From: Sphingorhabdus sp. EL138
GTDB taxonomy: Bacteria > Pseudomonadota > Alphaproteobacteria > Sphingomonadales > Sphingomonadaceae
Reading direction: 5' to 3'
DNA: 38,163 nt
Assembly: GCF_945882965.1 (NCBI RefSeq)
Contig: NZ_CAMCWY010000024.1
Coordinates: 1 to 38,163, forward strand
Shown here piece by piece: positions 9,328-17,634 of this stretch. Both the position numbers and the translations under genes were made by a program. The notes under the pieces were generated by a model that was not told the DNA's origin, ran no database searches, and saw nothing but the letters and a program-made list of their open reading frames with translations. Every line of letters starts with the position of its first letter. Positions within the stretch are counted from its first letter, which is position 1.

Positions 9328-9365
9328 ATAAGCGCATGCCGGACTTGAAAGGTCAAGCCCGGCAT
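9328..9365 (-). promoter_or_regulatory. Candidate promoter overlapped by a 30 bp palindrome, upstream of the amine operon
   Basis: On the minus strand TTGACC (9356-9351) and GCTTAT (9333-9328) are 17 bp apart, which fits a weak sigma-70 promoter for the ligase starting at 9300. The same region contains a near-perfect inverted repeat at 9336-9365, with ATGCCGG(A/G)CTTGA arms of 13 bp around AAGG. Because the palindrome covers the -35 box and spacer, it could be a repressor operator. It also lies downstream of the porin gene, so a terminator role is the alternative, although no T-run follows it in that direction. Confidence 0.35.
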
Positions 9366-9418
9366 GAGCCTTTTCTAGGCCACCGTTTTTTGCGGGGCCA
9401 AAAACGTTCGAAACGCTA

Positions 9419-10141
9419 TCAGAAGCCGTAGCTTACCGAGAACACAACGCCGGCTGCGCTGTCCCTGGGTGCAAAGATCGTCTCGCGGTTGGCATCGACA
9501 TAAGAGACGCCCAGTGTGAAACCGGAAACAGCAGCGGTCAGGCCAAGTGACCAATCAACTTTTTCACTACCAGCCGTGAACGCGCCATCTTCTACGCCCA
9601 TCGATCCGACAATCGAAATGGGGGAGTTTGGCACAGCGATGGTGGCGTTGGTACCAAAATAGATGTTGTCGTTATTACCGGTGTTATCCTGACTTGGGAC
9701 ATAGCTCAATTGCACGCCGACGGTCGCAGGGCCAACGGTTGAACCAAGCTTGCCAGTCAATTCAACATAGTTGAAGCTCGATACGCCCGGATACGTATAA
9801 TAGGTCGCGCTAATGTCATATGTTACGTCTTCGCCACCGGCAAAACCGGCGTAAAGGTCAACCTCAACATCGTCCCCTGCGTTGTCGGCGAGATTGGAAC
9901 CCCAAGCGCCCACATACAGGCCAGACTCGTGACTTACGGTCAGATAAGGTTGGACTGCAAAATCCTTATCGGAGAGCGAAACGCCGCGGAACCGATAGTC
10001 AGACACAACAGCCACGCCGCCAGTCAGGGTGACTGGGCCAGCCGTTTCTTCAGCTGCTTCTTGCGCGAAAGCAGGTGCCGACAACGCTATCGCGCTTATT
10101 GCGACGCTCATGCTTGCCAACTTCAAAATGGAATTACGCAT
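9419..10141 (-). CDS. TorF-family putative porin (outer membrane beta-barrel)
   Basis: This 240-residue exported protein has a clear Sec signal peptide (MRNSILKLASM, hydrophobic core, APAFA with cleavage near residue 26), then GPVTLTGGVAVVSDYRFRGVSLSDKDFAVQPYL. That opening is characteristic of the TorF/Gcw_chp family of uncharacterised proteobacterial barrels. The rest alternates short amphipathic strands, and the protein ends in aromatic F (VSYGF), the usual Bam recognition signal. GAAGGGG precedes the ATG. It may bring substrates to the adjacent amine operon, but there is no direct evidence for the solute. It is transcribed in the same direction as that operon, with a 118 bp gap containing a palindrome. 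Confidence 0.85.
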   Translation of the reverse strand: MRNSILKLASMSVAISAIALSAPAFAQEAAEETAGPVTLTGGVAVVSDYRFRGVSLSDKDFAVQPYLTVSHESGLYVGAWGSNLADNAGDDVEVDLYAGFAGGEDVTYDISATYYTYPGVSSFNYVELTGKLGSTVGPATVGVQLSYVPSQDNTGNNDNIYFGTNATIAVPNSPISIVGSMGVEDGAFTAGSEKVDWSLGLTAAVSGFTLGVSYVDANRETIFAPRDSAAGVVFSVSYGF

Positions 10142-10276
10142 AATTTTACCCCTTCTTAGGTACAGTAGATACGAGGCCGATATCCGCGCAGTGCAGCAAA
10201 ATCGGCAAATGCCGTTCTATTCCCGCTAGATCTGTTTGCCCACGCCATGGTCAGCTTTACTTTGCCACCGCTTTAT

Positions 10277-10290
10277 TGTGCAATTGCACA
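10277..10290. promoter_or_regulatory. Perfect 14 bp palindrome, possible operator
   Basis: TGTGCAATTGCACA is a perfect inverted repeat about 135 bp upstream of the porin start codon. Its size and symmetry suit a dimeric regulator. It resembles half-sites bound by NtrC-type regulators (TGCA arms), which would suit the nitrogen-related neighbours, but the spacing is shorter than the usual NtrC site, so no regulator is named. Confidence 0.3.
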
Positions 10291-10352
10291 CAAACATCAA
10301 AGCGTGCGCCAAGCAAGCAATTTTGTGTCAACCTCATTGTCCTTTTTAGGCG

Positions 10353-10372
10353 CTGTGACAAAACAGTCACAG
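10353..10372. promoter_or_regulatory. Inverted repeat CTGTGAC-N6-GTCACAG, possible operator
   Basis: This inverted repeat has 7 bp perfect arms with spacer AAAACA, about 210 bp upstream of the porin start. The arms resemble CRP/FNR-type half-sites (TGTGA/TCACA), but the central spacing between these cores is 8 rather than 6 bp, so it is not a standard CRP site. Confidence 0.3.
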
Positions 10373-10571
10373 TCTGAGACGAGACAACATATCAGGGAAA
10401 TAGGTCCTAAACCTAGACATGGCACCGTTCGGACAGTGGGCACAGTCATGCACGAGCCCGGCCTTTTCGGCAGCGCAACCGCATTACAAAGCTGTAGCGC
10501 TGCACCCCAGACAGTCAAACTGTTTGGCATTTTAAAACAGGTACCTACTGCAGCCTGTCAGGCTGTCCGGA

Positions 10572-10643
10572 TCAGAATAAAATTGCGACGATCACCACGA
10601 GCAAAATCAAACCGCCAATGCTGATACCAACTGTTCTTCCCAT
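10572..10643 (-). CDS. 23-residue single-span membrane peptide
   Basis: This small frame is easily missed. It starts MGRTVGISIGG, continues through a run of Leu/Ile/Val and ends VAILF, so almost the whole peptide is one hydrophobic helix with a short positively charged N terminus (N-in predicted). GGAG sits 7 nt upstream of the ATG, an excellent ribosome binding site, and a GGAAC-N16-TGTT promoter-like pair lies 27-51 bp upstream of the start codon, giving a leader of about 20 nt. No family is recognised with certainty. The stress-type promoter suggests a membrane peptide induced by the general stress response; it could modulate a membrane protein or the bilayer. The coding call rests on the promoter-RBS-ATG-hydrophobic-stop arrangement, not on homology. 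Confidence 0.65.
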   Translation of the reverse strand: MGRTVGISIGGLILLVVIVAILF

Positions 10644-10669
10644 GACAAATCTCCGTTTCCTGACACTGA

Positions 10670-10694
10670 AACAGGATTGGAACAGACAAGTTCC
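10670..10694 (-). promoter_or_regulatory. Probable EcfG-type (general stress) promoter
   Basis: On the minus strand GGAAC (10694-10690) is followed after 16 bp by TGTTTC (10673-10668). Alphaproteobacterial EcfG/SigT promoters follow GGAAC-N16/17-CGTT, so this matches except for T instead of C at the first -10 base. The distance to the ATG of the tiny membrane gene is right for a short leader. Confidence 0.5.
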
Positions 10695-10741
10695 GCCGGA
10701 ATGCATAACATCGTCGTTTTCTAAGCCAATTTGTAGCTGTG

Positions 10742-11212
10742 TTATGTGTCAAAAAGACGCGGCGGAACGGCTCGATTCACCACTTCGCGCAACGCAAATG
10801 CGGTTTCGATCCGCGCGACCCGGGGCAAGCGGGCAATTTCCTGCCGGTGGATGATTTCATAATCCTCAATCGATGCGGCGCGCACCACCAGCAGATAGTC
10901 ATTCCGCCCGCTCATCAGGTGACACCGGATTGTCGACGGACTGTTGACGACCGCAGCCTCAAACGCTGCCATCGCCTCCTCGCTTTGGCTGTCTAGGGTG
11001 ATTGTCACCATCACCGTAGCCCCCAAACCCAATTTGCTTAAGTTCACATCGGCACGATAGCCACGCAATATGCCTTCATCTTCCAAGGCTTTTTGCCGAC
11101 GCGCCGCCGCGCTTGGGGACAGGCCAGCCGCCTCACCCAGTTCCATCTGAGTCGCGCGGCCATTTGTCACTAACGCACCCAATAATTTACGGTCCGCCCG
11201 ATCAAGTTGCAT
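10742..11212 (-). CDS. Lrp/AsnC-family transcriptional regulator
   Basis: This 156-residue protein has an N-terminal winged helix-turn-helix (LDRADRKLLGALVTNGRATQ, then AAGLSPSAAARRQKALEDEG) and a C-terminal RAM/effector domain with MSGRNDYLLVVRAASIEDY, the usual Lrp/AsnC layout and length. The start at MQLDRADRK fits family N termini; a further ATG at 11233 would add seven residues. It is transcribed divergently from alanine dehydrogenase with about 130 bp between start codons, the common arrangement for an alanine-responsive local regulator that activates ald. That regulatory link is inferred from position. Confidence 0.92.
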   Translation of the reverse strand: MQLDRADRKLLGALVTNGRATQMELGEAAGLSPSAAARRQKALEDEGILRGYRADVNLSKLGLGATVMVTITLDSQSEEAMAAFEAAVVNSPSTIRCHLMSGRNDYLLVVRAASIEDYEIIHRQEIARLPRVARIETAFALREVVNRAVPPRLFDT

Positions 11213-11341
11213 ATTATTTTTATCCAATACCATCAATGCGACGAATATATGCACTCAATGTCCATATAAGTCGAATCTTTGCGGAGTTTCGACATCCTGA
11301 CAATGCTAATCTTTACCAACATATTATGAGGAGCAAAAATC

Positions 11342-12469
11342 ATGCGTGTTGGCGTCCCAAGCGAAATCAAGGTTCATGAATATCGCGTTGGCCTAACGCC
11401 CGGTGCCGTGCGCGAATATGTGGCCGCGGGTCATAAGGTCGTCGTGCAATCAGGTGCTGGCACGGGCATCATGGCAAATGACGACGCCTATCGTGCCGTC
11501 GGCGCAGAAATCGCTGCGACAGCAAAGGAGATTTTTGCTGGCTGCGATATGATCATCAAGGTCAAGGAGCCTCAGCCAAGCGAATGGGTGCAGCTTCGCC
11601 CCGGCCAATTGCTCTTCACCTATTTGCATCTTGCACCCGATCCAGCGCAAGCAAAGGGCCTGATCGCTAGCGGATGCACCGCCATTGCGTATGAAACCGT
11701 GACCGATGATCGTGGTGCCCTACCCTTATTGGCACCCATGAGCGAAGTTGCTGGTCGCCTCGCTATTGAAGCCGCCGGCCAAGCCATGCGCCGCAGCGAA
11801 GGTGGCGCAGGCATATTGCTCGGCGGCGTCCCCGGCGTTCCGGCTGGCCGCGTTACGGTATTGGGTGGCGGCGTTGTTGGCACGCATGCGGCACGGATGG
11901 CCGTTGGCCTTGGCGCGGAGGTCACCATCGTTGACCGTTCGATCCCACGCCTGCGCCAACTTGACGAGATGTTCAACGGACGGGTACGCACGCGGTATTC
12001 GACGCTAGAAACCATCGACCATGAAATCAGCATATCCGACGCCGTCATTGGCGCAGTGCTTATTCCCGGTGCAAGCGCTCCACGCCTTGTGACCCGCGAA
12101 ATGCTGAAGCGGATGAAGCCTGGTGCGGTCTTGGTCGATGTCGCCATTGACCAAGGGGGTTGCTTTGAAACATCGCGCCCCACCACGCACGCCGAACCCA
12201 CTTATGTCGTTGACAGCATTATTCATTATTGCGTCGCAAACATGCCAGGCGCCGTCCCGCAGACCAGCGCGGCCGCACTTAACAACGCGACCTTACCCTA
12301 TGGCCTAGCGCTTGCAAATCACGGCATTGCCGCGCTGGACAGCGGCACAGAGACCGGACGCGGCTTGCTGGCCGGTTTGAACGTGCATCAGGGTAAAGTC
12401 ACCAGCCAAGCGGTTGCAGAAAGCCTCAACCTTGCATTTGTTGCGCCCGAAACGGCCCTCACTGCGTGA
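11342..12469 (+). CDS. ald: Alanine dehydrogenase
   Basis: This 375-residue NAD-dependent L-alanine dehydrogenase reversibly deaminates alanine to pyruvate and ammonia. Active-site residues fall at the numbering typical of the family: Arg15 (EYRVGL), Lys75 (IKVKEP), His96 (TYLHLAPD) and Asp270 (VDVAIDQGG). The NAD site is VTVLGGGVVGTHAA near residue 171. A GAGGAG ribosome binding site precedes the ATG. It is divergent from an Lrp-type gene that probably regulates it. With the amine operon and acetyl-CoA synthetase nearby it adds to a local theme of amino-nitrogen and two- or three-carbon use, though no common operon exists. Confidence 0.96.
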   Translation: MRVGVPSEIKVHEYRVGLTPGAVREYVAAGHKVVVQSGAGTGIMANDDAYRAVGAEIAATAKEIFAGCDMIIKVKEPQPSEWVQLRPGQLLFTYLHLAPDPAQAKGLIASGCTAIAYETVTDDRGALPLLAPMSEVAGRLAIEAAGQAMRRSEGGAGILLGGVPGVPAGRVTVLGGGVVGTHAARMAVGLGAEVTIVDRSIPRLRQLDEMFNGRVRTRYSTLETIDHEISISDAVIGAVLIPGASAPRLVTREMLKRMKPGAVLVDVAIDQGGCFETSRPTTHAEPTYVVDSIIHYCVANMPGAVPQTSAAALNNATLPYGLALANHGIAALDSGTETGRGLLAGLNVHQGKVTSQAVAESLNLAFVAPETALTA

Positions 12470-12500
12470 CTTGACCGCTTGCCAGTGGTAAACATACGGC

Positions 12501-13517
12501 ATGGGTAAAGAAGGACGCATTACTGCGCATCAGATTGCGGCCATGCTTGGGGTATCGCAGCCGACCGTTTCTCGTGCCTTGCGCGGGGATAAGAAAGTCA
12601 ACGAAACCACCCGCGCGCGCATCGTTGCGCTCGCAAGCGAACTGAATTATTCGGTTGACCACAACGCCCTTCGCCTGCGCACGCAGCAGACCTATTCGAT
12701 CGCGCTTGTCATCCTGTGTCGGCAGGGGGAAAATAGAGCGCGGATAAACCCGTTTTATTTGTCTTTATTGGGCTGCATTGCCGCTTCTGCTGCCGAACGC
12801 GGATATAATCTCATCATCTCGTTTCAGGACTCTCCGGCAAATTTCTTTGCCAATTACACCGGCAGCCGACAGGCCGATGGCCTCATCGTCATTGGCAGCG
12901 GTCAGAATATCGCAGGTTGGCAGTTTTTCGGTGAATATGCCCGGCACAAAACGCCTATGATCTGCTGGGGTGCCAGCAAAGAAGACCTGATTTCGATCAA
13001 AAGCGACAATGTTCAAGGCGCGCAACTGGCTATTGACCATTTGTTGCAACAGGGTTGTAAAAATATTGCCTATATTGGCCCCACCAATAGCGAGCAGCCG
13101 CAGTTTCAGGATCGGCTGACAACTTATATGGCGCACATGTCGGCTAAGGCTATGCAGCCCATTTGCCCACCGCTCCCCGAAAACGCGGTGCGTGAGGACC
13201 AAGGCTATGCCGCAGTCCAAGGCCTCATCCGTGACAAAATTGCGTTCGACGGCTTGTTCTGTGCGAATGATTTTATTGCGCTCGGTGCCATGCGCGCGCT
13301 GGATGAGCATCATATTGCCGTAGGCAAGGATGTGCGCGTCATCGGGTTTGATGGCATCGCGATGGGCGCTTATGCGCAGCCGCCGCTCACCACGATTGAG
13401 CAGGATTATGTGCAAGCAGGCGAAATGCTGGTCAAAGCCTTGATCGCCACGCTTAAAGACGAAGCGCCAAGCATCAACCCTGTTCCGGTTAGACTGCTCA
13501 TACGCGCAACAGCCTGA
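12501..13517 (+). CDS. LacI-family transcriptional regulator
   Basis: This 338-residue LacI/GalR regulator has an N-terminal helix-turn-helix (ITAHQIAAMLGVSQPTVSRALRG), a hinge helix region ending LNYSVDHNALRLRTQQT, and a periplasmic-binding-protein-like effector domain with DGLIVIGSG, IKSDNVQGAQLAIDHLL, GCKNIAYIGP, FDGLFCANDFIALGAMRAL and VIGFDGIAMGAYAQPPLTTIEQ. It follows ald by 31 bp on the same strand and could be co-transcribed, and it converges with acs. LacI proteins usually control nearby sugar genes, but none is present here, so its ligand and targets are unknown. Confidence 0.93.
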   Translation: MGKEGRITAHQIAAMLGVSQPTVSRALRGDKKVNETTRARIVALASELNYSVDHNALRLRTQQTYSIALVILCRQGENRARINPFYLSLLGCIAASAAERGYNLIISFQDSPANFFANYTGSRQADGLIVIGSGQNIAGWQFFGEYARHKTPMICWGASKEDLISIKSDNVQGAQLAIDHLLQQGCKNIAYIGPTNSEQPQFQDRLTTYMAHMSAKAMQPICPPLPENAVREDQGYAAVQGLIRDKIAFDGLFCANDFIALGAMRALDEHHIAVGKDVRVIGFDGIAMGAYAQPPLTTIEQDYVQAGEMLVKALIATLKDEAPSINPVPVRLLIRATA

Positions 13518-13529
13518 AGCCGGGACGAT

Positions 13530-15467
13530 TTACGCGGCGGAGGACCTTGATTGCACTAGATTGTCCACGACCGACGGATCCGCAAGGGTCGAGATATCTC
13601 CTAAATTAGACACATCCCCTTCGGCAATCTTGCGCAATATCCGGCGCATGATTTTTCCGGAGCGTGTTTTCGGCAAAGCAGGGGCAAAATGGATGACATC
13701 TGGCGTTGCGATCGGGCCGATTTCATGGCGCACCCATTTGATGAGGTCGGCCCGGATATCAGCTGACCCCACCTCATTCGCATTGAGCGTTACATAGGCG
13801 TAAATGCCCTGCCCTTTAATGTCGTGCGGGAAACCCACCACCGCCGCCTCGGCGACTTTGGCATGGGCGACGAGTGCGCTTTCGACTTCGGCCGTGCCCA
13901 TGCGGTGGCCCGAAACATTAATCACGTCGTCAACCCGTCCCGTAATCCAATAATCCCCGTCCGCATCTCGCCGGCATCCATCTCCAGTGAAATATTTGCC
14001 GGGATAAGTGGTGAAATAGGTTTGGAAAAACCGTTCATGATCGCCCCAGACGGAGCGCATCTGACCCGGCCAGCTATCGATCATGCACAAATTGCCGTCC
14101 GTGGCGCCTTCCAGCACTTTGCCGTCGCCGTCGACAAGCACTGGCTGCACGCCAAACATGGCTTTTGATGCTGCGCCCGGTTTCAAGGCATGTGCACCCG
14201 GTAAAGGCGTCATCATCGTCGCGCCCGTTTCGGTCTGCCAATAGGTGTCAACAATCGGACAGCGGCCTTCGCCGACGACATGATAATACCACTCCCATGC
14301 CTCCGGATTGATCGGTTCGCCGACCGACCCCAGCAAACGCAGCGAACTGCGGGAGGTTTGCTTCACCCAATCATCGCCTTCGCGCATTAATGACCGCAAG
14401 GCCGTTGGCGCGCCATAGAAAATATTGACTTGATGCCGGTCAACAATTTGCCAGAACCGGCTGTGGTCGGGATAATTGGGAACCCCTTCAAACATCACGG
14501 TCGTCGCACCGTTCGCAAGCGGACCGTAAACGACATAGCTATGGCCAGTCACCCAGCCAATGTCGGCGGCACACCAATACACTTCGCCCGGCGTATAGTT
14601 GAACACATAATGATGCGTCATCGCGGCCCATACCAGATACCCGCCGGTGGTGTGCAATACGCCCTTTGGTTTTCCGGTCGAACCCGACGTATATAATATG
14701 AACAGCGGGTCTTCTGCGCCAATGATTTCGGGTTCGCAGTCGCTTGAGACCGTTGTCCGAATATCGTGATACCAGACGTCGCGCACCCCTTGCATGGTGA
14801 TGTCGTTTCCAACATGGCGCATCACAAGGCACGCCTTAACCGACGCGCAATGCGTCAGCGCCGCGTCCACATTCTGCTTCAACGGAACCAGCTTCCCACC
14901 GCGCATTCCGGCATCGGCAGTGATGACAATATTGGAATCGCAATCCTGAATGCGCCCCGCAAGCGCCTCGGGCGAAAAGCCGCCAAATACGATAGAATGG
15001 ATTGCCCCAATGCGGGTGCAGGCGAGCATCGCCATCGCGGCTTCGGGAATCATCGGCATATAGATCGTGATGCGGTCGCCCTTTTGTGCGCCTAATGCCT
15101 TCAAGGCGTTGGCCATCACGCAGACTTCGGCATGCAGCTCGCCAAACGTGATCCGCCGTTGCTGCGAGGGATCATCGCCTTCCCAGATGATTGCGATATC
15201 ATCTTTGCGTTCGGGCAAATGGCGATCAATGCAGTTGGCGGAAACGTTCAACGCGCCATCCTCAAACCATTTGATGCCGAAATCCGTTTCGTGAAAACTC
15301 GTATTCTTCACTTTGGTGAACGGAGTCATCCAGTCGAGGCGCTTGGCCTCCGCGCGCCAGAAGGTATCCGGATCGCTGATGGACTGGGCATAAGCAGCGT
15401 TGTAACCTTCCGCCGTAACAAACGCCTTTTTCTTCCAATCATCCGAAACAGGATAGATTTCCGACAT
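13530..15467 (-). CDS. acs: Acetyl-CoA synthetase
   Basis: This 645-residue AMP-forming acetate-CoA ligase activates acetate through acetyl-AMP. It shows the adenylate-forming P-loop [21 protein letters not shown], the acetyl-CoA synthetase motif [35 protein letters not shown], and the regulatory lysine at about residue 605 in [11 protein letters not shown], the site acetylated by Pat-type enzymes. Length is standard. GGGAGAAGG precedes the ATG. It is convergent with the LacI gene (13 bp apart) and lies on the same strand as, but 216 bp downstream of, the FAH-like gene. Acetate is a product of DAPG-type hydrolases such as the one encoded at 17635, so a functional link is possible though acs is also ordinary housekeeping. 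Confidence 0.97.
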   Translation of the reverse strand: MSEIYPVSDDWKKKAFVTAEGYNAAYAQSISDPDTFWRAEAKRLDWMTPFTKVKNTSFHETDFGIKWFEDGALNVSANCIDRHLPERKDDIAIIWEGDDPSQQRRITFGELHAEVCVMANALKALGAQKGDRITIYMPMIPEAAMAMLACTRIGAIHSIVFGGFSPEALAGRIQDCDSNIVITADAGMRGGKLVPLKQNVDAALTHCASVKACLVMRHVGNDITMQGVRDVWYHDIRTTVSSDCEPEIIGAEDPLFILYTSGSTGKPKGVLHTTGGYLVWAAMTHHYVFNYTPGEVYWCAADIGWVTGHSYVVYGPLANGATTVMFEGVPNYPDHSRFWQIVDRHQVNIFYGAPTALRSLMREGDDWVKQTSRSSLRLLGSVGEPINPEAWEWYYHVVGEGRCPIVDTYWQTETGATMMTPLPGAHALKPGAASKAMFGVQPVLVDGDGKVLEGATDGNLCMIDSWPGQMRSVWGDHERFFQTYFTTYPGKYFTGDGCRRDADGDYWITGRVDDVINVSGHRMGTAEVESALVAHAKVAEAAVVGFPHDIKGQGIYAYVTLNANEVGSADIRADLIKWVRHEIGPIATPDVIHFAPALPKTRSGKIMRRILRKIAEGDVSNLGDISTLADPSVVDNLVQSRSSAA

Positions 15468-15532
15468 TTTGCCTTCTCCCTAAAATTGTCATGTCTACTT
15501 AAGAACAATTCAGACTGTATCCATCTGCTCCC

Positions 15533-15544
15533 CGACTTAAGTCG
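15533..15544. promoter_or_regulatory. Perfect 12 bp palindrome upstream of acs
   Basis: CGACTTAAGTCG is fully self-complementary and lies about 66 bp upstream of the acs start codon, a suitable place for a regulator site in the acs promoter region. A partly similar CTTAAG occurs about 40 bp nearer the gene. The regulator is unknown. Confidence 0.3.
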
Positions 15545-15683
15545 AACATAGGCGCATCCCAAGCTAAGACCAAAGTCTACCTATCCGCAACGGCAAAGTC
15601 GGGCGAGGATAACATCCTTTACACATAGAGCTGGCACTAACCGCTGGGGAAAAGAACAATGCATTACTACCCAAGCAATTGGA

Positions 15684-16901
15684 TCAGGGTCGGACAACCG
15701 TGATGACGATGTCGCCAAGGACGTTCGAACGATGGCGCACCACATCGTTTGGCTGCAGGAAATGGCCGCCAGCGAGTTCGTTGGCGATAAATTTCCCGCG
15801 GGCGATGTCCATCGGTGATTGGCGCGCCATTGGACCGCCCGCAATCACATAAGCGAACGCCGCATCAATCAGGTCGCTGCGCGTTGGTGGGGTAAAGATC
15901 GTGCCCTCAGCCGTTCCAGACATCAATGTGGCGGTCGGCGGGATTGCGCCATCGGGCATGAGCTTGGTATAGCTGCCACGATAGAGAAACCGCGATTTGG
16001 TCATATCCGTGAAGGCCTTTAGCGCAAGCGCTCGGAAGTCGAGCGTCATCTCGCTGCCGCGCGCGTCTTGGCGTGGCGCATCGTTAATGGCGGTCGTCAT
16101 GCGGATGTTGGCAACAAATGCTTTCCAGTCTCTGGGAATAACAAGAAAAGGGCCGGTTGGGAAGAAATCGGGCCCGCTCTTGGCATCGCTAAAGCCGCTG
16201 CCTGAATCGAGATTGTCCGGATCAGCCAAGTTGATAAGCGCGTTGCGATTGGTGAAATCGCCGCACAGGAAGAACGCCTTTACCGCTAAGTCAAAGTCCT
16301 CGGCCGTTCGCAATGTCCGGTCAAAACGGACGCAAATCTCGACCTCATAATCGAGCAGGGTGCCCTCTGGAGCCTGCACCCGGGTGCGTGCAGGAGAGGC
16401 TGGACCGAATTTGGGGAACTGGAACACGGCGCTGCTATCGGCCTCTGCTGCGTGTTCGGGGAAATTGGTGCCAGTACCAATCTGGCGGGTACCAGCCGTG
16501 CCAGATGGCAGCAGATCACTTATTGCTATCGTGACCTTCGACATCGTGCCAGCGCGCCCTGCCAATACTGGGGCCATGTTGGCAGCAGCCAGCGCCGCAA
16601 ACGGATCGGCTGTCGCCGGGGCACCGAGTTCGGCTAGGTCGATACCAGTAACACTCTCCCCTTCCCGGCCGAGCACCAGCAACGTGTGCGTGTCGCCATT
16701 CGGCGCACGGAACTGCGCAAGCGTGATAGCCTGCTCAAGCGGGGCGAGGCCCTGAACAAGTGGCTTGTCCTCAAAGCTCGCTGGATTGAACCGTGGATCG
16801 GGCGATGTCGCCCACGCCGTGAATACGATTACCGCCATCGCGATCATCGACCAGCCGAACCACTTTGCGACCTTTCTTAAGGTCATTCGATCCTGCGGCA
16901 T
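15684..16901 (-). CDS. Membrane-anchored fumarylacetoacetate hydrolase (FAH)-family protein
   Basis: This 405-residue protein has a single N-terminal hydrophobic segment (about residues 13-31, WFGWSMIAMAVIVFTAW) and then a domain resembling the FAH superfamily: GTGTNFPEHAAEAD, corresponding to the GxNYxxHAxE region, and LLDYEVEICVRF, carrying the metal-binding Glu pair, followed by acidic and FPTGPFLVIPRDW elements. FAH-fold enzymes hydrolyse C-C bonds in acylpyruvates and ring-fission products or decarboxylate them. A membrane anchor is unusual, since relatives are cytosolic; the catalytic domain would face the periplasm if translocated. The start at 16901 is chosen because GGGAGGG lies 9 nt upstream; a TTG at 16910 abuts that site. 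It is divergent from a TetR gene that leads a PhlG-like and flavoprotein operon. Confidence 0.75.
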   Translation of the reverse strand: MPQDRMTLRKVAKWFGWSMIAMAVIVFTAWATSPDPRFNPASFEDKPLVQGLAPLEQAITLAQFRAPNGDTHTLLVLGREGESVTGIDLAELGAPATADPFAALAAANMAPVLAGRAGTMSKVTIAISDLLPSGTAGTRQIGTGTNFPEHAAEADSSAVFQFPKFGPASPARTRVQAPEGTLLDYEVEICVRFDRTLRTAEDFDLAVKAFFLCGDFTNRNALINLADPDNLDSGSGFSDAKSGPDFFPTGPFLVIPRDWKAFVANIRMTTAINDAPRQDARGSEMTLDFRALALKAFTDMTKSRFLYRGSYTKLMPDGAIPPTATLMSGTAEGTIFTPPTRSDLIDAAFAYVIAGGPMARQSPMDIARGKFIANELAGGHFLQPNDVVRHRSNVLGDIVITVVRP

Positions 16902-16988
16902 CGGCTGCAACCCTCCCTTTTGTCATCCACACACCATTAAACGGACAATATTATTGACACATGTTATAAAAATACTCAAGGCGTCAGT

Positions 16989-17630
16989 ATGTCAAGACGC
17001 GAAGAGGCCAAAACATTCAACCGAGCCCGCATTTGTGCGGCGGCGGAATCGATTATTCGCAGCGAAGGTATGGACAATCTCACAATGCGTCGCTTGGCCG
17101 TAGTGGCCGGGGTCAGCCTGCGCACGCCCTACAACCTGTTCGGATCAAAGACCGATGTGCTAATCGCACTACTGGATGAGGCAGTTTTTAAATTCACCCA
17201 ATTGGGTTCGGCCCGCGCTGACGGTGCGGCGATGGCGCGCATATTGCGCGCGCTTGAGCAGATTGAGACGTTTTTCGACAGCGATGAAACCTATTACCGC
17301 GGCATCTATGCCGCGATCATGAACTCCGATCATCCGGAGGTTCGCAGCACAAACGTCGACCGCGCAGTTGCATCGGCTTATGTTTTAATGACGCACGCTA
17401 TTTCCAATGGCGAACTGCGCGCGGATACAGATGCCCAGTCGCTGGGCCGCCACCTCGCGATCACGCTCCTCGCGGTGCTTGGCATGTGGGGTTCGGGGTT
17501 CTTCTCCAACCGCGAGAGCATGGCGCAGGTCCGGCGCGCATGGCTAGCGATGATGCTGCAGCATTGCAGCGAGACATCGCGCCCTATGCTAGCGGCCGCT
17601 TATTCCAACCCCAATGACATCGGAGGATAA
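16989..17630 (+). CDS. TetR-family transcriptional regulator
   Basis: This 213-residue regulator has an N-terminal TetR helix-turn-helix (ICAAAESIIRSEGMDNLTMRR, then LAVVAGVSLRTPYNLFGSKTDVL) and a divergent helical ligand-binding domain. It starts the operon with the PhlG-like hydrolase 4 nt downstream and faces the FAH-like gene across about 87 bp, so it probably represses both directions and itself. That intergenic stretch is AT-rich (TTATTGACACATGTTATAAA) and contains ACATGT, a plausible operator core, but no operator could be fixed. The ligand is presumably the aromatic substrate of the locus (inference). Confidence 0.9.
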   Translation: MSRREEAKTFNRARICAAAESIIRSEGMDNLTMRRLAVVAGVSLRTPYNLFGSKTDVLIALLDEAVFKFTQLGSARADGAAMARILRALEQIETFFDSDETYYRGIYAAIMNSDHPEVRSTNVDRAVASAYVLMTHAISNGELRADTDAQSLGRHLAITLLAVLGMWGSGFFSNRESMAQVRRAWLAMMLQHCSETSRPMLAAAYSNPNDIGG

Positions 17631-17634
17631 TCTT

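Larger units (their letters stand above)
10142..10571. other. 430 bp non-coding region upstream of the porin
   Basis: No convincing gene is seen in either strand; the open frames here lack homology-like features and ribosome binding sites. The stretch holds at least two palindromes, listed separately, and the region around 10550-10567 has a small stem (CAGCCTG/CAGGCTG) just after the tiny gene at 10572. It probably contains the porin promoter and its control sites, but no strong -35/-10 pair could be chosen by eye. Confidence 0.5.

Noticed and set aside
10354-10371. CRP binding site reading of TGTGA and TCACA
   Set aside because: The half-sites are 8 bp apart, not 6 as required for a standard CRP site; kept only as a generic inverted repeat.
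10550-10567. CAGCCTG/CAGGCTG stem as a terminator for the tiny gene
   Set aside because: The stem has almost no loop unless shortened to 5 bp, and no T-run follows.
10247-10624. 125-codon plus-strand frame in the porin upstream region
   Set aside because: No ribosome binding site, no recognisable pattern, and it overlaps the better-supported tiny membrane gene on the other strand.
12765-13415. 216-codon minus-strand open frame
   Set aside because: It is antisense to the LacI-type regulator gene, which has full domain signatures; no independent coding evidence.
16954-16976. TTGACA near TATAAA as the tetR promoter
   Set aside because: The spacing between the boxes is about 5-11 bp, too short for sigma-70; the region may still hold the promoter and operator.
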